From Porphyromonadaceae bacterium UBA7180 (lineage in GTDB: Bacteria; Bacteroidota; Bacteroidia; Bacteroidales; Muribaculaceae), in contig DKVK01000031.1 of assembly GCA_002491165.1 (NCBI GenBank), forward strand, positions 47,846 through 70,244: a stretch of 22,399 bases of DNA, given 5' to 3'. Shown one piece after another: positions 20,815 to 22,399 of the stretch. Positions within the stretch are counted from its first letter, which is position 1. Each line of letters opens with the position of its first letter. The notes under the pieces are model-generated. The model ran no database searches. It was not told the origin of the DNA and saw nothing but the letters and a program-made list of their open reading frames with translations. Made by a program: the position numbers and the translations under genes.

Positions 20815-22356
20815 TTATTCGGCTACTACTTGGTAGTTGGTTGTGCCGGCTACGTTAACGCTCTTGAAGCCGGTAGCGACGTAAATCTTGCTGCCGTCGG
20901 TAAGGTCGGCTGCCGGGTTGAAGTCGATGTAAAGACCGCCGCGGAGCTCGATGGTACCGTTAGTATTATCGTTTACATTGAGGACATAGTATTTGCCGTT
21001 TGTATATTTAACGCCACTGTAAGTACCGCCGTTGATGATGGCGTTACCTGTACCGTTAACGTAGATTGTGGAGTTGCAAACGTTATTCATGTCCGTACCG
21101 CCTACATAGCTACCACCGTTGAGGGTAACGTTACCTGCGCCTACCCAAACCACGGGATTTTCATCTGTACCGTTGGAACCGCTGAGAGTACCTTCACCGT
21201 TGATGATGAGGTTTGAACCGGCTGCGGAAGCTTCGAGGCAAACGTTGCCGAGGTTGTGGCCGTTGAGGTTGAGGGTTACAGTCTTGCCTGCGGGTACCTG
21301 GAGCCGACCGGCATTGGCGATGTCTCCGGAAAGTGTGATGTTTGCATCACCTTCGGCGCTGAAAGCAGCGTCGAGAGCAGCAGCGTCGTTAACTACCACG
21401 TTGTTGACTACCACGTTGTTGTCGGGAGTATTGAAGATCGGGTCGATCACTACGTTGAACTCGGCGGGAGCGGTCAGCAGGTTACCGTAGATGTTGGTGC
21501 GGTAGTTGCGCTGGAAGGGAACGTTCTCGAATGTGAAGGCTTTGTAGCTCTGATCCTTAACGCCGAATGTTACCTGAGTAATCATCTTCTGGGTCGGAAC
21601 GAGCACATAGAGCATTGCCATATAGTCAATGGTCTTGCCTTCTACCTGAACGGGGAAGGTTTCGCCGGTGGGAATATTGCTCATTGGGAATGCAACGTCA
21701 GCGGGCACGCCGACAACCGTGCCCTGAACATCTTCAGCACCCTCGAGGAAGTCGAACTGCGAGTAGATGCCATTGACGGTAATCTGCGACCGGGAGTAGT
21801 CGAGTTTGAATGTCTTGGCATCAGCTGTGTCCATGGTGCCGACGTTCAGCTGTGCAAACGGACGGTAAAGCGTGATTTCTTTGGAAGTAGCCGTCGTGAT
21901 GGAGAAGTTCTTCTCTATCCAGCAGAAAGCGTCATACTTCTCGTCGTAGGAGTTGACTGCGGCATAATTGATGTTGAAATTGTGGTCAGTAGCGCTGAAG
22001 GTGTAGGGAGCATCGGGGTTCTGTGCCCAGAATACGATGTCGTAAGCCTTGCCGCGCGGAAGGTTCATCGTGACGGTTGTCTTCAGATTTGTGAAGGTGG
22101 CTGTAAGCGTGTTGTTTTCACCGTTGATGAGGAGCGGCTCTTTCTTGCCGTGTTCGTAAACGGCACAAGTCAAGTTCACTGCGTCGAGACCGCTGCCGAA
22201 AGCGGCACGGCTCTGCAACTCGGCGGGAAGATTTACCGTAAAGGTAACGCCTTCGCCTGCAACGGGCTGTTCTGGTACGTCTTCAGAAGAGCACGAGGCG
22301 GTCAGCAACAGTGCTCCCATACCCATGAAGGGTAGCAAATTCTTAATAAACTTCAT
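20815..22356 (-). CDS. DUF6562-type (Mfa/fimbrillin-like) surface lipoprotein with beta-helix-like C-terminus
   Basis: A 513-residue lipoprotein. MKFIKNLLPFMGMGALLLTA then SC puts the lipidated Cys at residue 22, followed by SSEDVPEQ. Residues about 35-330 fit the DUF6562/fimbrillin-like pattern of Bacteroidales: GVTFTVNLPAELQSRAAFGS, NLPRGKAYDIVFWAQNPDAP, RPFAQLNVGTMD, and VPFQRNYRTNIYGNLLT. Residues about 345-500 are Gly/Asn-rich, with repeating short strands such as ANITLSGDIANAGRLQVPAG, KTVTLNLNGHNLGN, LIINGEGTLSGSNG, NVTLNGGSYVGG and NAIINGGTYSG, suggesting a right-handed beta-helix (pectate-lyase-like fold). The start at 22356 follows AAAAAG and gives a proper lipoprotein signal; the in-frame extension to 22392 is leader. 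A surface adhesin, pilus-related or glycan-binding role is plausible but unproven. Confidence 0.82.
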   Translation of the reverse strand: MKFIKNLLPFMGMGALLLTASCSSEDVPEQPVAGEGVTFTVNLPAELQSRAAFGSGLDAVNLTCAVYEHGKKEPLLINGENNTLTATFTNLKTTVTMNLPRGKAYDIVFWAQNPDAPYTFSATDHNFNINYAAVNSYDEKYDAFCWIEKNFSITTATSKEITLYRPFAQLNVGTMDTADAKTFKLDYSRSQITVNGIYSQFDFLEGAEDVQGTVVGVPADVAFPMSNIPTGETFPVQVEGKTIDYMAMLYVLVPTQKMITQVTFGVKDQSYKAFTFENVPFQRNYRTNIYGNLLTAPAEFNVVIDPIFNTPDNNVVVNNVVVNDAAALDAAFSAEGDANITLSGDIANAGRLQVPAGKTVTLNLNGHNLGNVCLEASAAGSNLIINGEGTLSGSNGTDENPVVWVGAGNVTLNGGSYVGGTDMNNVCNSTIYVNGTGNAIINGGTYSGVKYTNGKYYVLNVNDNTNGTIELRGGLYIDFNPAADLTDGSKIYVATGFKSVNVAGTTNYQVVAE

Positions 22357-22399
22357 CTTTTTAAATATATTTAAGTTATTTAAGTTTCGCAAGTACTGA

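Noticed and set aside
21256..22335. 359-codon plus-strand frame over the lipoprotein gene
   Set aside because: Antisense shadow; the minus-strand product has a lipobox and family patterns.
1..22399. parS site for ParB
   Set aside because: No match to the canonical TGTTTCACGTGAAACA was seen. The CACGTG at about 12263 and 12290 belongs to the ychF terminator stem.

Overview
The window looks like a chromosomal stretch of a fairly GC-rich gut Bacteroidales, most probably a Muribaculaceae-type genome. This rests on the gene content: a parA-parB-DUF5683-LysM lytic transglycosylase cluster, DUF2027-Smr, DUF695, a DUF6562-type surface lipoprotein, and two secreted proteins with type IX-like C-terminal tails. 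Several genes also have Bacteroidetes promoters (-7 box TAnnTTTG with a TTG near -33) and A-rich leaders without a strong Shine-Dalgarno. The species cannot be fixed from sequence reading alone.

Left part (1-6460). A frame-disrupted AlbA_2/Schlafen-type gene on the minus strand runs off the left edge. A promoter and hairpin leader then open a plus-strand operon: parA, parB, a DUF5683 membrane protein (these three overlap by ATGA) and an SLT/LysM lytic transglycosylase with a very Gln/Lys-rich linker, closed by an intrinsic terminator. It couples chromosome segregation genes to cell-wall remodelling genes.

Middle (6460-12260). A 128-bp element built of four hairpins precedes a plus-strand gene with about twelve WG repeats fused to a caspase-like (C14) domain. 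That domain is split by a frameshift in a six-C run, between its catalytic His and Cys. Convergent to it lies a minus-strand secreted protein (propeller-like region, Fn3, cleaved-adhesin type domain, sorting tail) with its own promoter containing a perfect dyad. Next come about 400 bases without a convincing gene but rich in dyads, ending in a plus-strand terminator that has no gene to serve. A 5'-damaged 4Fe-4S membrane protein gene abuts the ychF terminator.

Right part (12300-22399), all minus strand. From right to left: the DUF6562-type lipoprotein with a beta-helix-like C-terminal half, a terminator, a second, diverged copy of the four-hairpin element, then sufB, phoH, DUF2027-Smr, DUF695, a secreted GH13 enzyme and ychF. 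phoH, DUF2027-Smr and DUF695 are separated by single bases and are surely co-transcribed. sufB stands without sufC, sufD or sufS beside it.

The most interesting items are the pair of four-hairpin elements, whose stems differ by compensating changes; the WG-repeat/caspase fusion with its C-tract frameshift; and the structured, gene-free region with an orphan terminator. No tRNA, rRNA, CRISPR array, insertion sequence or phage gene was recognised.
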